Below, in pieces: positions 1 through 13,300 of a stretch of DNA of 64,000 nt. Within the stretch, counting starts at the first letter, position 1, and each line of letters begins with the position of its first letter. The notes beneath the pieces were generated by a model. The model was not told the DNA's origin. It saw nothing but the letters and a program-made list of their open reading frames with translations, and ran no database searches. Position numbers and translations under genes: made by a program. The DNA is from Panopea generosa (lineage: Eukaryota > Mollusca > Bivalvia > Adapedonta > Hiatellidae): contig CM055907.1 of NCBI GenBank assembly GCA_029582155.1, positions 35,039,992-35,103,991 on the forward strand, given 5' to 3'.

Positions 1-14
1 TTTACAAGAAATTA

Positions 15-20
15 TTTATT
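15..20 (-). terminator. Candidate poly(A) signal of the TRIM gene
   Basis: TTTATT on the plus strand reads AATAAA on the minus strand, about 645 nt after the TRIM stop codon. It is the standard hexamer and lies in an AT-rich 3' flank with no other feature. AT-rich DNA produces such hexamers often, so this is a weak call. Positions 1-663 otherwise hold only this presumed 3' UTR. Confidence 0.3.
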
Positions 21-663
21 GTTTGGAGATATTGCATTGAGGAGAAGAAAAGGTCAAAGCAGACCGTTGTCTAGACATCATTGCTGAATTCTTCCTTAGC
101 ATTGGTTATATCTAACCCGATCCTTGTCTTGCAATAAACTGGTCAAACTCAAGTAACAGACAAACAACATATACGTATACATTCTATGATACATCTTTCC
201 TGTGAATATTATAATTCGATAAATTAGATTAACAAACGTATTATTGATTATTAATTAGGAATATGGACGGATTAAAAACTGTTATAATACTGGCATTACA
301 GAAAGGCAAAAATAGCATTACTATACTAGAATAATGCATATTTCATCGTAAAAACTTCGTCTCATTTCATATAAAGTCTAGTACCACCACAACTAGCAAG
401 TTCATAAATTTCATTAAATACGATGATAATGACTGTATTTAGTAGGTACATGTATTAAGGAAGACGATACACTGACACTGGAACTACTTTTAAATAATGG
501 AAATATGCTGCTAGTAATATAATCATTGGATTTTGTTAATGGAAATATACCTACGAAGCAGAAATAGAACATGCACACGTGACTGAAATATTAATGAACA
601 AGTACTTTCGTGAAATTCAAATATTGTCCGAGTAATTTGAGCACAACCTTCTTAGCATTTTCG

Positions 664-1325
664 TTATGGAGATCTAAATCCTGATTTCATGCATTGTGGA
701 ATCATTGTTATTTCAGTTCCGGTTTTCAGGGTCATTTCAACTGTACAAAGGTCAGGATTATAGCAGCCGAAAACTGGATACAGAGCTTCTGCGAAGTCAA
801 GCGCATCGAACGTATGCAGAACTTTATTGTTATTGCAGTCAGCGACAACCCATTTTTTTCGCTTGGTATCAACGAGAAATCCATACGTGATCCGCATCTC
901 TATTCCAGCCGTGTTATCCGAAAGTGGAAAGAAATTCAAGAGGTCGCGATTGTGCCAAAATTCCTGTGTAAGTTTGTCGTTCTCTGGATACCTTGCAACA
1001 TAAAACGACCTCGCATGCTCGTGACGTTCAACCGTGTGATGCATATCGACGTCATCAAGACGACAAAGACCTATCTCGAATACAAGCCAGGTTTCTTCCA
1101 ATGGTTGTTGTATGTTATAGACGACATCGACTTCGTAGTAAAACTTCCCCGCTTCTTGAAATGGGATAGTTCCAATAGCACCTTTATACTGGACGAGGCT
1201 ATTTTCAATATCAAAGGAACCGGTACTACTGAATGGATCGCTTTTCTTGTTACGCAACATCCGTCCATCACTGGTAACCTCGCGTTCGTGATGAGAGGAA
1301 TTTGGATCTAACTGGAAGTCAGGAC
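664..1325 (-). CDS. TRIM gene last coding exon: PRY/SPRY (B30.2) domain
   Basis: The acceptor is tttgttgttcag|GTCCTGAC and the stop TAA is at 666-664. The exon encodes about 220 residues. A PRY-like start (FQLDPNSSHHE...VTSDGRMLR) matches the usual LDPxTAHxxLxLSxDxxxV pattern. SPRY landmarks follow: GKFYYEVDVVY (the GxxYWEVxV strand), FEIGLCR (the WxVGVxR strand), YGFLVDTKRKKW (the GxxLDxxxxxxxF strand) and ALYPVFGCYNP (the PxFxxxxP loop). All are divergent but in the right order. In TRIM proteins this domain binds the target. The open frame on the other strand over this exon is a shadow. Confidence 0.88.
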
Positions 1326-4300
1326 CTGAACAACAAATAAACATAGTTTAATTATAATTCATACCTGTCAATCTGTTAAAACGTGACAACAACTATAGTA
1401 TATTCGGAATGATGAGAGTGAAACTGAATACTTATTTTAAAATGAATATCATGTCGTCCCATTGGTGCAAGAAGGTACCAAACAACATCTTGGGAGAATT
1501 TGACTTTTTCATATTTCTGATAATATATCATAATCTTGATTATGTAAAAAGATCTAAGCCATATCATTAAAACTGGGGGTAATATTGCATAATGTAATAT
1601 GGTACCAAGTGTGTATCCTAAAAATGTTTGGTGCAAAAATGTTCAAAGTGAGCTGCAGTTTGTGCAAAAAGGTACCATGTGTCATATGGTACGTTCTTGC
1701 ATAAATCACTTTTTCATATTTTCGATAGAAGTATAATGCAAAATGATTCCATGTGACGATTGGTACCTTCTTGCATTAAGTGTTTGTAGAAATGTGTTGG
1801 TTTTCGATGTAATAAAGAACCAATTGCCAAATGGTACCTTTTTGAATTCAACAAATTTTGCTAAAGAGTATATTGTATTACTATTTCTGATGATATGGTA
1901 CCTTTTAGCACAAACTAAGATGTTAACCAGCATGCAGATAGTAATTATTTAGTTAAGATAGCATCTTGTTTCAGCAAATTCTGGACAGAACAAATAAACA
2001 GCAGGCTTGCAATTAAGTATGCCACTGTATTTCTTGATTGACAAACAAGTTCGATGTCATTTATGGGATGAGACAATAGGGAAAAGGGGTTCCTGTGAAA
2101 TAGTATAATATATAAAAAGGAGCACAATGTCCGTCTGTGCAGCATTGAGAGATCATTTACAGAAATCATTTACTATTCAGACTCTTGTGAAGGACAAAAT
2201 AGAAGCCAATACGTTACTGCAGCATATCTCTTTACGAGGGGCATTTGAAAAGTCCGTGCACTTGGTCTGTATCTCCATTTTTTGTCAATAATTGTAATTT
2301 GAATATGTATAGAAATGTTATTAATTTTCAGTGATCAGGAATCTGCACGTGCAAATTATGACAATTAAGATATTTTATTGGTTTGTCTTACCTAGGTTTT
2401 CAGTACATTCTGAATTTTAGTGAATCAGGTTAAAATGGTCATAGAAGAACAATGGGCGTATATCAAAATACGGACCTTGTTAATTAGTTTGCCTACAGAT
2501 AGCGGACTTTGACAAAGTATTGTGAAGTTGCAAACTGGTCACTATGTTTTAAAAATGGTAGAGACAGTGTTAAAGATGACCCCAGGACGTGATGGTCGTA
2601 GTCAGCGTTTATTAAGAAAGACGAAAGAGTTGCTGTGCAGGAAGATATCAATAAAAGCAAGATACACTGTGGACGATATTTCCTAGATATGTGACTTAAA
2701 TTTATCGGCAGTGTTTTTTTTTATATTAACGGAACCTTAGGAAGGCTTGTGCCAGATGGATACCACATTGTTTAACATCTGAGTAAATGATGATGCGGAT
2801 AAGAATGGCCCACGAATATTTAGATATGTACGATGGTTGTGACCTTAGGCGTTTAAAATGTAACATGGGTATCATTTTTTGAACTTGAAGGAAAAGAAAA
2901 TAATAAAGTTTGGACAGGTAAAATGGAAAAGGCCTCAAATAGCAAGAAGAACCAATACTGTGAAACATGTAAAGTATGCCTTATATTAGAATGCAGACGG
3001 AATGGTGGCACAGGTGTCAGTACCTGAACATACTATTTTTACTAGAAGGTTTTATGCACAAAAAGTCCTTTCTGTGGTTACCAATCACAATGCCAAAGCC
3101 TACCCACATTTGACGTCTGGCTCAATTCTGTCATCAAACAGTGCATGAGACGCTGCCGCCGGTTCGAGTCCTGTCAGGAGGTCATATTAGCGGGATTTCA
3201 CTGTTTCAGTAGTATACCAAAAAAGGACTACAGAAAAACATTTTCTGATTGACTTGAACATTTGAAAAAGTGTGCAGACGTGTTGGGGTTCTTCGAGGGT
3301 CTGATATAGTCAGATTTATCAAAGTAAGCTTCACTTTCGTATACCGCATCAAGTGCACAGACATTTCTATTGCCCCGCATACAATGTCGCAAACAGTTAC
3401 ATTGTATAAACATTTAATCATAAATTTCTGCAGTCTGGTCATTCGCAGATGGAGTGCATACTCAACAATTGAAACGGCCACGAAAAATACATCCATGTTT
3501 GAATACACTTGTTGGCCTGGCTAGAAAGAAAAATCCATATATTGCTGTACCAATGTGTCATGATCATGTCTTGGATTTCAAATCGTTTGTACAAACAGAC
3601 TGTTCAACCCTCAAATGTTCAACCACTGGAGAGCGTATCAACTGGCTGATAATTAAGTCGACACAAGTGAGGAAAAATTTCCACGTAAAGCAAGTTGTCA
3701 AAAGGGCAAACTTCATAAATGGCCAGAACATGAATTGTGTCTGATAGAAGTTGTTGCTATGACAAGTTGGCAATATCAGTTCAGAAGAAAGGGGACTTGA
3801 TTACTATATGCATAAAGAGAATCATTCCGGAAGAATTCCATGGATACTTTGCAGACAACTAGACCGCTGGTTCGAAAGCAATATTGTAGTTGTTTGCTGG
3901 TATAGTAAACTTTATTTCTGTCATAATTAAACATTAACGGATTATGTTTTAAATAAAATAAACCAAAATATTACATTATATGTCAATATGACTACATTTA
4001 TATTGCAATTAGTTTCACTGAGCACTTTTTTGGTCATATTTCAGTTTTAAGATGTTGAAAAAGACATCGTTTTGTCAGAGCAAGAAGGTGCTATTTGACA
4101 CATGGTACCTTTTGGTTCAATTTTAACCATTAATTATGAAAATATAACAATGCAAAAAGGTACCATATGTCATGTGGCTCATTTGAGCACTGAAATTATT
4201 TTACATTTGTTTAATGCAAAAAGGTCTCAAGTGCTAAAATGATCAAAATCATCATAATTTGGTAAAATATTAATTTGAAACTTTTAAGATGTATAAAACA

Positions 4301-7300
4301 AATCATAATGTATCAACTAATGTTAAAATTATTTAAAAATAATAAATAACTGATTTACGGAACATGTCCAAACCTTTAAACCCGATTATCTCAAAACTAT
4401 GAAAATGTCACTTGGTACCTTCTTGCACCAATGGGACGATGTACACATTTGATACGTCACAGCTTACACACAGCATACAATAAACCATTGTAGATAAGAT
4501 TTCAGTGGAAACTGGGCGCACAGGCCAAGTTAGAAAACCCCTTTTTGAACATTTTCCTTTTCTTTAAATTAGAAATAAAACAGTAGTTAACTAATTAAAA
4601 CATTATATAAGTAGAGAAAAAACAAAGAAAAATAAAGCAGCATAAGATTTTCACTCAAGTATTGTCTCCACAAAATTAGAAATGAAGTTATCCTGGAGGG
4701 CATCTTTTATCATACATTAATCTGTGAGAGCTGTAAAATTAATACTTTAATTTATTATTAAGATATAAGGGGAATGTATAGATTCCATAACAAATCAAAT
4801 TTTTCCACCTCAAGATTATTTTTAGCAATACATCGTTCTGTTTCATACAACATTTAAATATGGTGTTTGATTGGTTAAAAAATAAGAATGTTGTTTTTCA
4901 TTTTTTGACAGTATATGAAGTGTTTAGCAGTATACAGCAGCCTATTCAAAACAGTTTCGAATTTCTTACTGCCAAAGATGATATCTGAAGATGACCAGTC
5001 TGTATTCATTGCATTGCACTTTTCATTCAGATCATTTTCAAAATTTTGAAAGAATTGTTGCGTTACTATGCAACTAATAAATATATGTTTAATAGTTTCG
5101 ATTATCTTTGACAAAAGGGGCACACATCTGATTCTTTAATCTTCGTTTTTTATGAGTTTGTTCCAAGAATTATGTGATTAATTCAAAATTGGAACCATTG
5201 TTAATGTGTGTCCTCAGTGACATTGAATAGAAGAGCGTGATATTTACTTTCTCGCAGATTATTTCGAATATTTAAATAGTTCTCCAAACTTTTTGGAATC
5301 TACACTTTATTTGTGAGATATTGGTTAATTGTTGTTCTACAGTCCTTTTTGTCTTTCAGGATTGTTGACATTGTATATGGTATTAAAGGGTTATGACATA
5401 TGCATGAAAAATGTTGAAAAGATTACTTATCTAAGTTGTGTCTGAAGGTTGTGCCATAAAGTGTCTAGGTATGATATTTGTTGATTATTTTAATAAATAT
5501 TAAATATAGAATTACAGAAAGGGTTATATATTCTATTAACATGTTGAGAAATGAAATCTGCTCCAAATGAATAATATTTTTAATCAAATATTTTGAAAAA
5601 AAGTCTTAAAAAGCTTACATAAAAAAACATTAAGCATACAGACGATTCGGATATATTGACAGTAATAAAGCATCCACAACTCCTGGAACCGGCTTAACCG
5701 GTGTTTTATATTCGTAAGATTACTGATGAGATCCATTTGAAGCACAAAACGCAGCCAAAAAATCGAGTTAAACAACTCTAACCATCCCATGTACTTAGAT
5801 TATCAGGTTAATACTCTTTGGTAGAATACAATATGTCCAGCATGGGATCATATACACGACAGCAGTACAACAACAACCATATACACATGAAAGTAGTCAT
5901 AATGAGAACAACGCCTCGATTCGATCATTTGTAGACATGAACTACAGTCCGCTGACGTCAATGGAGGTGTCGTCACAGACGGAGTAATTATGTGATATAT
6001 TCAGTTATAAGATCCGGCTTAGACAAATATTTGATGACCAATAAACGATATACGACAGTAGCAGACGAAACTACTATAATAAACACACGTTTTATTAAAG
6101 AAAAATCGATTAATTCCATCTCAACCCTCAATTATTTTTTTACTTCCGTGTAAAAAATGAAAATACGGCTTGAACCAAGCTTCGCTGTGATACTACTGAT
6201 TATCGGATAAGATCCATGTAAATGCTGGGAGCCACATCGTTTAGAATGGTTTAAATAGCAGTGCGGCCTCGAAAAATGTCAGATTAATATCGTGAAAACG
6301 TAGAAGAATATAGGGTTTAGATACTATGTAGTATAAAGGGTTACCTGGCTGTATAATACAAACGATCCGCTCAACAGTTTGAGCTGCCGTTGTAATTAAT
6401 ATTGTTCACTTGTATTAGTGACAACGAGCTAGCGACCTCTCATCATTGAGACAGGTGTATGTTCAATCTGGTTTAAAACAACGATCTACCGAGCGCTCGT
6501 TTTATGACACTGAGCTGACTGGTCTAGTGAACGCTTTCAATTGAGTGAGCTGCACTGAGCTACTGAGCGTTCGATTGTACTAAGCTAGTGAGCGCTCGTT
6601 ATTGAGTTAGATCAGCTGTTGGTCTAGTGAGCCACTAAGCACTCGTTTATGTCAATGAGCTCTAGTTGTATATAATAAAAATATGTTAGTATATTGATTA
6701 ATTAGCTGATTCTCAGTGTATAACTAAGGGACATACACGAATCATTTGTAGCAATCAAACCAATAATTTATTTTGACAGGTAGCTCTGTCCAAATTGAGA
6801 AATTGTTCTTGCTGTGTGTATGTTAATATATTACGCTTCCGTTTTTATTATATTGTTGCACACTGCGAGCTTAAACATAGCTCCGCCACAGCACAATTAC
6901 TATTTTATTGTTGTTTTAGATGAATTAATATTAATTCAATTGTTTTCCTTTCAATCTGTTGTGAGCTATTATTTACTGTACATGAAAAGACATATAAGAC
7001 ATATAATACATTGTAAGTTAAAGCGGTATTATTAGTATCTAAATATATTTATTCTATAAAGAAAGAAACAAATTGTTTATGAATGCCAAATATTTCGTGA
7101 ATTCTCATGGCTTTTGATGCATTTATAATACACGAAAATCTCTTAAACGTCAATAAACTTAATCGTGTTTTTAAATCTAAATTTACTGATCATTATTAAA
7201 ATGAAATTAGTTGCTTTGCAGATGGAAATTTTACGACAATCGTATAAACTCGGCCAATTTGGCAATATTTTAGTTTTAGAAAGGTCGCTAGATATTTAGA

Positions 7301-10300
7301 TATAAATACAAATATTTCTCTTCCATTTTGTTTAAACCGAAGGTTTTTATTATATTATAAGCCGTTTATGGAGCATCATAGAAAAACAATAGTGTTGCTT
7401 GGAAATTGAACAAAAATATATAGTTACGGGATAGACAGAGCAACACTCCGCAAATAAAACAACTATCGATAATAATCGATAATTCTCGGAAAATTCCAGA
7501 CGTTTGCTGATATAAATACTAAATATTTGACGTTATTCCATAGGTTAGGTTTAATGAAATGATAACAATTAATATTATATATTACAATTAAACCAGTTAT
7601 TTATTGATTTGAAAGGACATAGATATGCGTCGATCCGCTTTAAGTGCAGCATTTTAACAATGGAACTAATAACATTGCTTAGTTACTAGGCAGAGCTAGA
7701 GAACAACAACACAATGATTGAAAATGAAATATTGAACGCCACGACTCAGTTTCTGTATTGGATGATATGATAGTAGACAGTTCTATTTATAATATGATTT
7801 TTAAGTATTATTTGCAATAACGGACAAATCAACTGCTATTAGTAACTGAAACAGTGTTTTCTGTAATCTCTACTACGGCATATGGAACGTGCATGATAGA
7901 CGGTTGGACTTTACTATCTTAACTTCTGAACAGTTTTCAACAATTCTAATCTACTTAACTAAGTGGATTTTTGACAGAAATAGTATTTTCTCTATCCTAC
8001 AGAACAGCGAATTCCTTAAATAATACATTTCTTGTTTGAAAATATGTAAACAGAAACCTAATACGGACACATCTATATTGCACGCCTCCTAAAATTGCAT
8101 TAATTTTGCTTCTTTAAAGAATTTGTATCCCGAACCACCCCAAATGTTATGATTTTGTTATTTCTTATTTCATTGTAACATTTTACCACTATCCTATACA
8201 ACTCGTGCATTTGATGAAGATATACATGAATACTATATGCATGAATATACAACATATCCAGTTTGATTTGTAATATTTGTAACGCCAATTTTCAGATGAT
8301 TAAATCTATTTATTAGCTGTTGTTTTATATAAAGATCGCATGAATTAAACATTGTCTCTACCAGAATAGTTCAGATTTTTGTCCAAGTTAATTGTATTAA
8401 CAGAAAATTGACTACAGCTTCACTCGGATATTCACTCAAGCACTAAACGTCTCTCACCACACATTTGCTCCCATTTTTCTCAACGATAACAAGATTTTTG
8501 CGTTTAAAAAAGTCCTATGTAATTTGATTTGGACTATTTTCAAAATGGTTCATATTGTTGCAGATGAGTAGCGCAAACAAACGCTGGCATAACATATACT
8601 GCAACAAAACATCAAAGGTGTTTAAAAAGTGACTTTTTACAGATGCATGAGTTTATGAGCATTTGAGGACATTTTTTAAAAATCTTAAGATGTTTCTGCA
8701 CTCTCTTTAAAAATGCAAGCTGATCAACCTATCATAGAACAAAGAACAAAATTCAACTGTGTAGTGAGACCTAAAATGCTCAAATTCAGAGAAAAAAGTC
8801 TGTGTTACCGTGGGTTTAAACTATAGTTTCATCAATATCGGTTACAGAATAGACTAGCAGTCAGGCAAAATATCAATTCAGACTATTAGTATCGGATTAA
8901 AATTTAAGAAAAATTATTGGTGAAAAAGAAACCTGATGTCAATGAAAACAATATAAGATTGTTATTCAATTAAAGAATTTCTACAGATATATATTTATCA
9001 TTGTATAATTTAGATAATATCATAGAACTCTAAGATAAATATGATATTCTCAATAATTTAATTTATAAAATGCTGTGATATTTACTTAGTTAAAGGCATT
9101 AACTTCATCAGAAACAGTTACTGATAAGACTGTTTCTGTTACTGACACAATTACTGATAAGACTATTACTGTTACTGAAACTGTTACTGAAACAATTACT
9201 GGTAAGACTATTACTGTTACTGAAAATGTTACTAAAACAGTTACTGATAAGACTGTTTCTGTAACTGAAACTGCTATGGAAACATTTACTGATAAGACTT
9301 TACTGAAACTGTTACTGAAACTGATACTGAAACAGTTACTGATACTACTGTATCTGTTTCTGAAACTGTTACTGAAACAGTTACTGATTAGACTGTTTCT
9401 GTTACTAAAACTGTTACTGAAACTAACAGAAAGAGTTACTGATAAGACTGTTTCTGTTTCTGAAACTGTTACTGAAACAGTAACTGATAAAACTATTTAT
9501 TTCTTAATGTTCTTTATATACTAAATATTAAAGCATTTTTGTCAAAAAACAATATTTGTAACGAAAAACAGATTCAAAGAACAATCTACTATACGTGATT
9601 TTATCCATAAAAATATTTTAGTATTACGGTAGACTTCTAATAGGATTTACCTTAATTCAACTTTTCAAATTCAAGGGTTACATGTAATAGTATTACTAAA
9701 TGATAACGTGGTTTATTATTGACTCATAAGAGGTTCAGAAAATATTAAGTAATCTAGTTTGTCTTACACGTAGTTTTCTAAACCAATATTCAGTATTGCA
9801 ACCATTCGGATAATTCAAATAATAATCTACATCCGGATTCATAACCTACAATAATATTTAAATCATATTTCTCTTAAACTTTATTTTTAACACAAAATTG
9901 ACTAGTGTATATTATCAGATCTTGTACAAATGTATATTCGTGGACACAGATGAAATTTAATTGTAATGAAATTTTGCCAAAAATATAGGACAACTAAACA
10001 TGAAATGGAATCAAGTTTCCACAACCAAGCACATGTAGTCAAAGGATGTACATGGAAACATTTCCCAGTGTAGAACATATAGCTCCCGTATATAAGATAG
10101 CCATACCATCACTAGACGACCGAACTATTAGGACAAGAGTTTTTCTTGATAAAAATTAGAAAAAAATGTTCACAGCAAACTTAAAATACACATAAATATA
10201 ACCAAAATATAGAATCATGACACATGCATCAACAAGACGAAGTAAATAATAGTAAACCCGACACAGGGGAGCTTAAACTGGCCAATTGGTACGCTCAATC

Positions 10301-13300
10301 TTGTGCTTTATCTAACTACCACATTATAAAACCAGACAGTAGAAAAGAAATAAAAGTAGTGCCTTTTGATATCATTCATACATGTACAAGTACGATAGCA
10401 TGCATGCTTATCTTGATGGTATGGTGAAAAAAACTTAGAAATCTACAGGTAAAATGCTTACAAGATATGTCTCCGAATACCACGGGTTTGTCTGTATTTG
10501 CTTTCCTTGGAGACGTGGTGGATTGCTTTACCTCTGGATCTGAATAAATACGTGTTAAGTTGAAGATAAAATGTCATACAAATTCATTGCTGTTATTGAT
10601 TAAGTATCTAATAACATATATGCATTGACATGTTTTAACGACGCATGGACTTTTAACAAATTATGTTGTATGGGCATGTTTTAGTGGTAATAAATATAGC
10701 TACAATAAACATGTAAGACTTAATAAACCGTTTATAAACTATCGTACTTCATTTACGTTTAAAGAACAATAAAATTCATACTAAGTCTTTAAGCGCAATG
10801 TTCATTATTGGTAAATACACATTTTAAAATTTTATTCATTTTACGTCATTAATGAATTATGTAACCAAGATGATGCGGGTAATTAAACTATAAGTAATAA
10901 ATAAAATAATTAGTTCACAATGTCACATAAACTTACTTGTATGACAAAGACAATGAGAACAAGAATAACATTTAAAACGACATAACCAGTATATCCCAAG
11001 AAACACTTTTCTTTCCTATAGTGCTCCATACACTGCTACTTATATTACAAAATCAACAAAATAAAGAAAAAAATTCTTCAAATATACATATATAGTTTTA
11101 TACCTATCTAGCGACCGTTGCAATACTGAAAATGGCGGAATTGGCCGAGGATATACGATTGGACAGAACATTTTTCGATAATTTCCGTTAGCGAGGCAGC
11201 TTCTTTGCATTCTTGAATGGCTGATCAGTAAATTTAGATTTAGAATAAGAGGCTTTGTTCACGTTTAAGAGGTATAAATTATGCTGTTTTAAATGCATTG
11301 AAGGCCAAGAGAATTGACGAAAATGTTTGTCATTCGTATAAAAATTGTTTCCATCTTTATAAAAGAAATATTTTCAGATACTGGTTATGTCGTTTTAAAA
11401 TAAGAACAAGATAGACAGAAAGATATCAGAGTTCTACGTATTTGCTTTTTAAACTTAGATTTCACTGATTATATGTTATAGTATTGAGAAAAAATATTAC
11501 AATGAGAAATTAAACAAAATAAAATGTAATTATTAAACACATATTAAATAGTCAATTAATATCAAAAAAGCAAAAAAAAACAAAACAGAACAACAAAACA
11601 ACAAGCCATTATATCAAATAAAATACATTAACAAAACAATGCATTATTAGGCATTCATGTCGAACTAAATCAAAACCAAAACATTACATTGACGATATGT
11701 AATCTTTTGTTAATAATTCTTTATTTTTTCAGTTTTCAGAAATAAGATTTATAATTATTTTTAATTCTCTAATTTCAGATTTAAAGTTCATGATATACAC
11801 TGTACATGTACAATGGAATGCAAGTCAGTGTAAAGCTGATGCAATATATATGTTTAATTTAATTAAGATAAATTGATTCTGTGATAACTGAATGTGCATA
11901 TATCGTATATTCATAACAATGTTTTGTCAAATATATATCATAATATATATAAATATATATATTTTTAATGACTATATTTCTATTTTAAAGGAAGTTAATT
12001 TTTGCGAAATTTCACTAGACAAATATTCGGGTCATTTTATGAAATGCTTCCTTCTTTCAGGGTGAAGCTTGATCATAATTTGAACATTGCATGGCTGTAT
12101 TTGGAATGTTTTGACATTAGCCATTATATATCTATTTGTCATTTCCAGACAGTATAGCATTAAGTTTATACTAATTTATTTTAAGCTCGATTGCAATGAA
12201 AGCTCAGAGCTTAAATAAATCGCTTTCGAGTCCGCTTCCTGGGTAGAACCAGTACTGAGTGTTGTTTTATGAGAGGCATCGGGTCGATCGGGGGAACCCT
12301 TAACCTCTGGCGTGAGCGGCCAACACTCTATCCATTAGACTACCGCCCCGCTTATATATAAGCATAAGTATAGCATTTCATTTCGATATTGTTGCAAACT
12401 GCAAATTACATAGAAGTTCCTTGTTAAAGCCAGAAAAGGCAATACTCCCATATAATATTTTAACAGAAATCATATCTTTTGTTTAGATTTTTAGATGGCA
12501 TTTATGTCCTAAAGCGATTTTCATAGTTTCTTTTTTAGGCTGTCTGTATTTTTATTGATATCCTGTTTAATGAAACGAACAGACAAATGCTCTGGAATAA
12601 TTTTCACTCAGTTCTTGGATTCTGTTTTTCTAAATTTATATCTACCTACACAGGTAAAAATGCCACATATGCTAAACATACTTGTGTATATGCAATCATC
12701 AAATAAATCATCTTTGCAATGGGTTAAACAAAATACTTCATTTGAAAACTGAGCATGACTTATGTATGAAAAAAGTCGTAACATTCCTATGAATTAATCG
12801 TCTAACGAGCAAAAACTCTTCCGTGAATGCATATTTAGTGTAATAGACTCATACTGATGTAACTTTCATTAAAAGATAAAAGACAATGTTATTTTCCCCT
12901 ATTTACTCAATGAAAAGAGTGTACAAGAAACAGCCATTGTAATATGCTTTCGTTTAACTACTTTATATTCAGATTCCGTCTGTGCACCTTATATTTAGTT
13001 TCGATAAGGTTTTCAATCGTGTCGGAATCCCGGTCGTTTGTGTTTGCTTTGTTTTTTCACTATTCTTTTTTCTTTCATTATTTGTATTACTTCACTTTAT
13101 TTTGTATAGTTATTAAACATAGCTTTAAGCTGAGGCTCAGTCTGTGTATGTATGTACCTATTGATGATTATGTTCATATCCAAGTATATGCACGTGTGTG
13201 CTCGTAATTTATCCGTGTGTCCTCTTTTATCTAATCATGCTTCTGTTTATTTATTGATGTCTGCAATTGCAAGCTGTTAGTGTTAGTGCAATGTGGCACT

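Larger units (their letters stand above)
1454..4439. mobile_element. 2986-bp DNA element with 28-bp perfect terminal inverted repeats and GGTACC subterminal repeats
   Basis: The left end TCGTCCCATTGGTGCAAGAA (continuing to 1481) is the exact reverse complement of 4412-4439 over 28 bases. Inside, the motif 'GGTACC next to TTYTTGCA' recurs in both orientations: GGTACC at 1474, 1601, 1671, 1762, 1833 and 1897 on the left, and at 4104, 4159 and 4414 on the right. Clustered subterminal repeats are a known trait of several cut-and-paste transposon families. The interior carries a decayed mariner (about 2232-3180) and open frames of unknown type (3270-3745), neither intact. No clear target-site duplication was identified, so the superfamily is unassigned. 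It sits in intron 4 of the TRIM gene. Confidence 0.75.

Noticed and set aside
694..1311. 205-codon plus-strand open frame
   Set aside because: Antisense shadow of the SPRY exon, which has family motifs and a matching splice phase.
9276..9524. Leu-rich 82-codon frame
   Set aside because: Produced by the ACTGTT/ACTGAA array.
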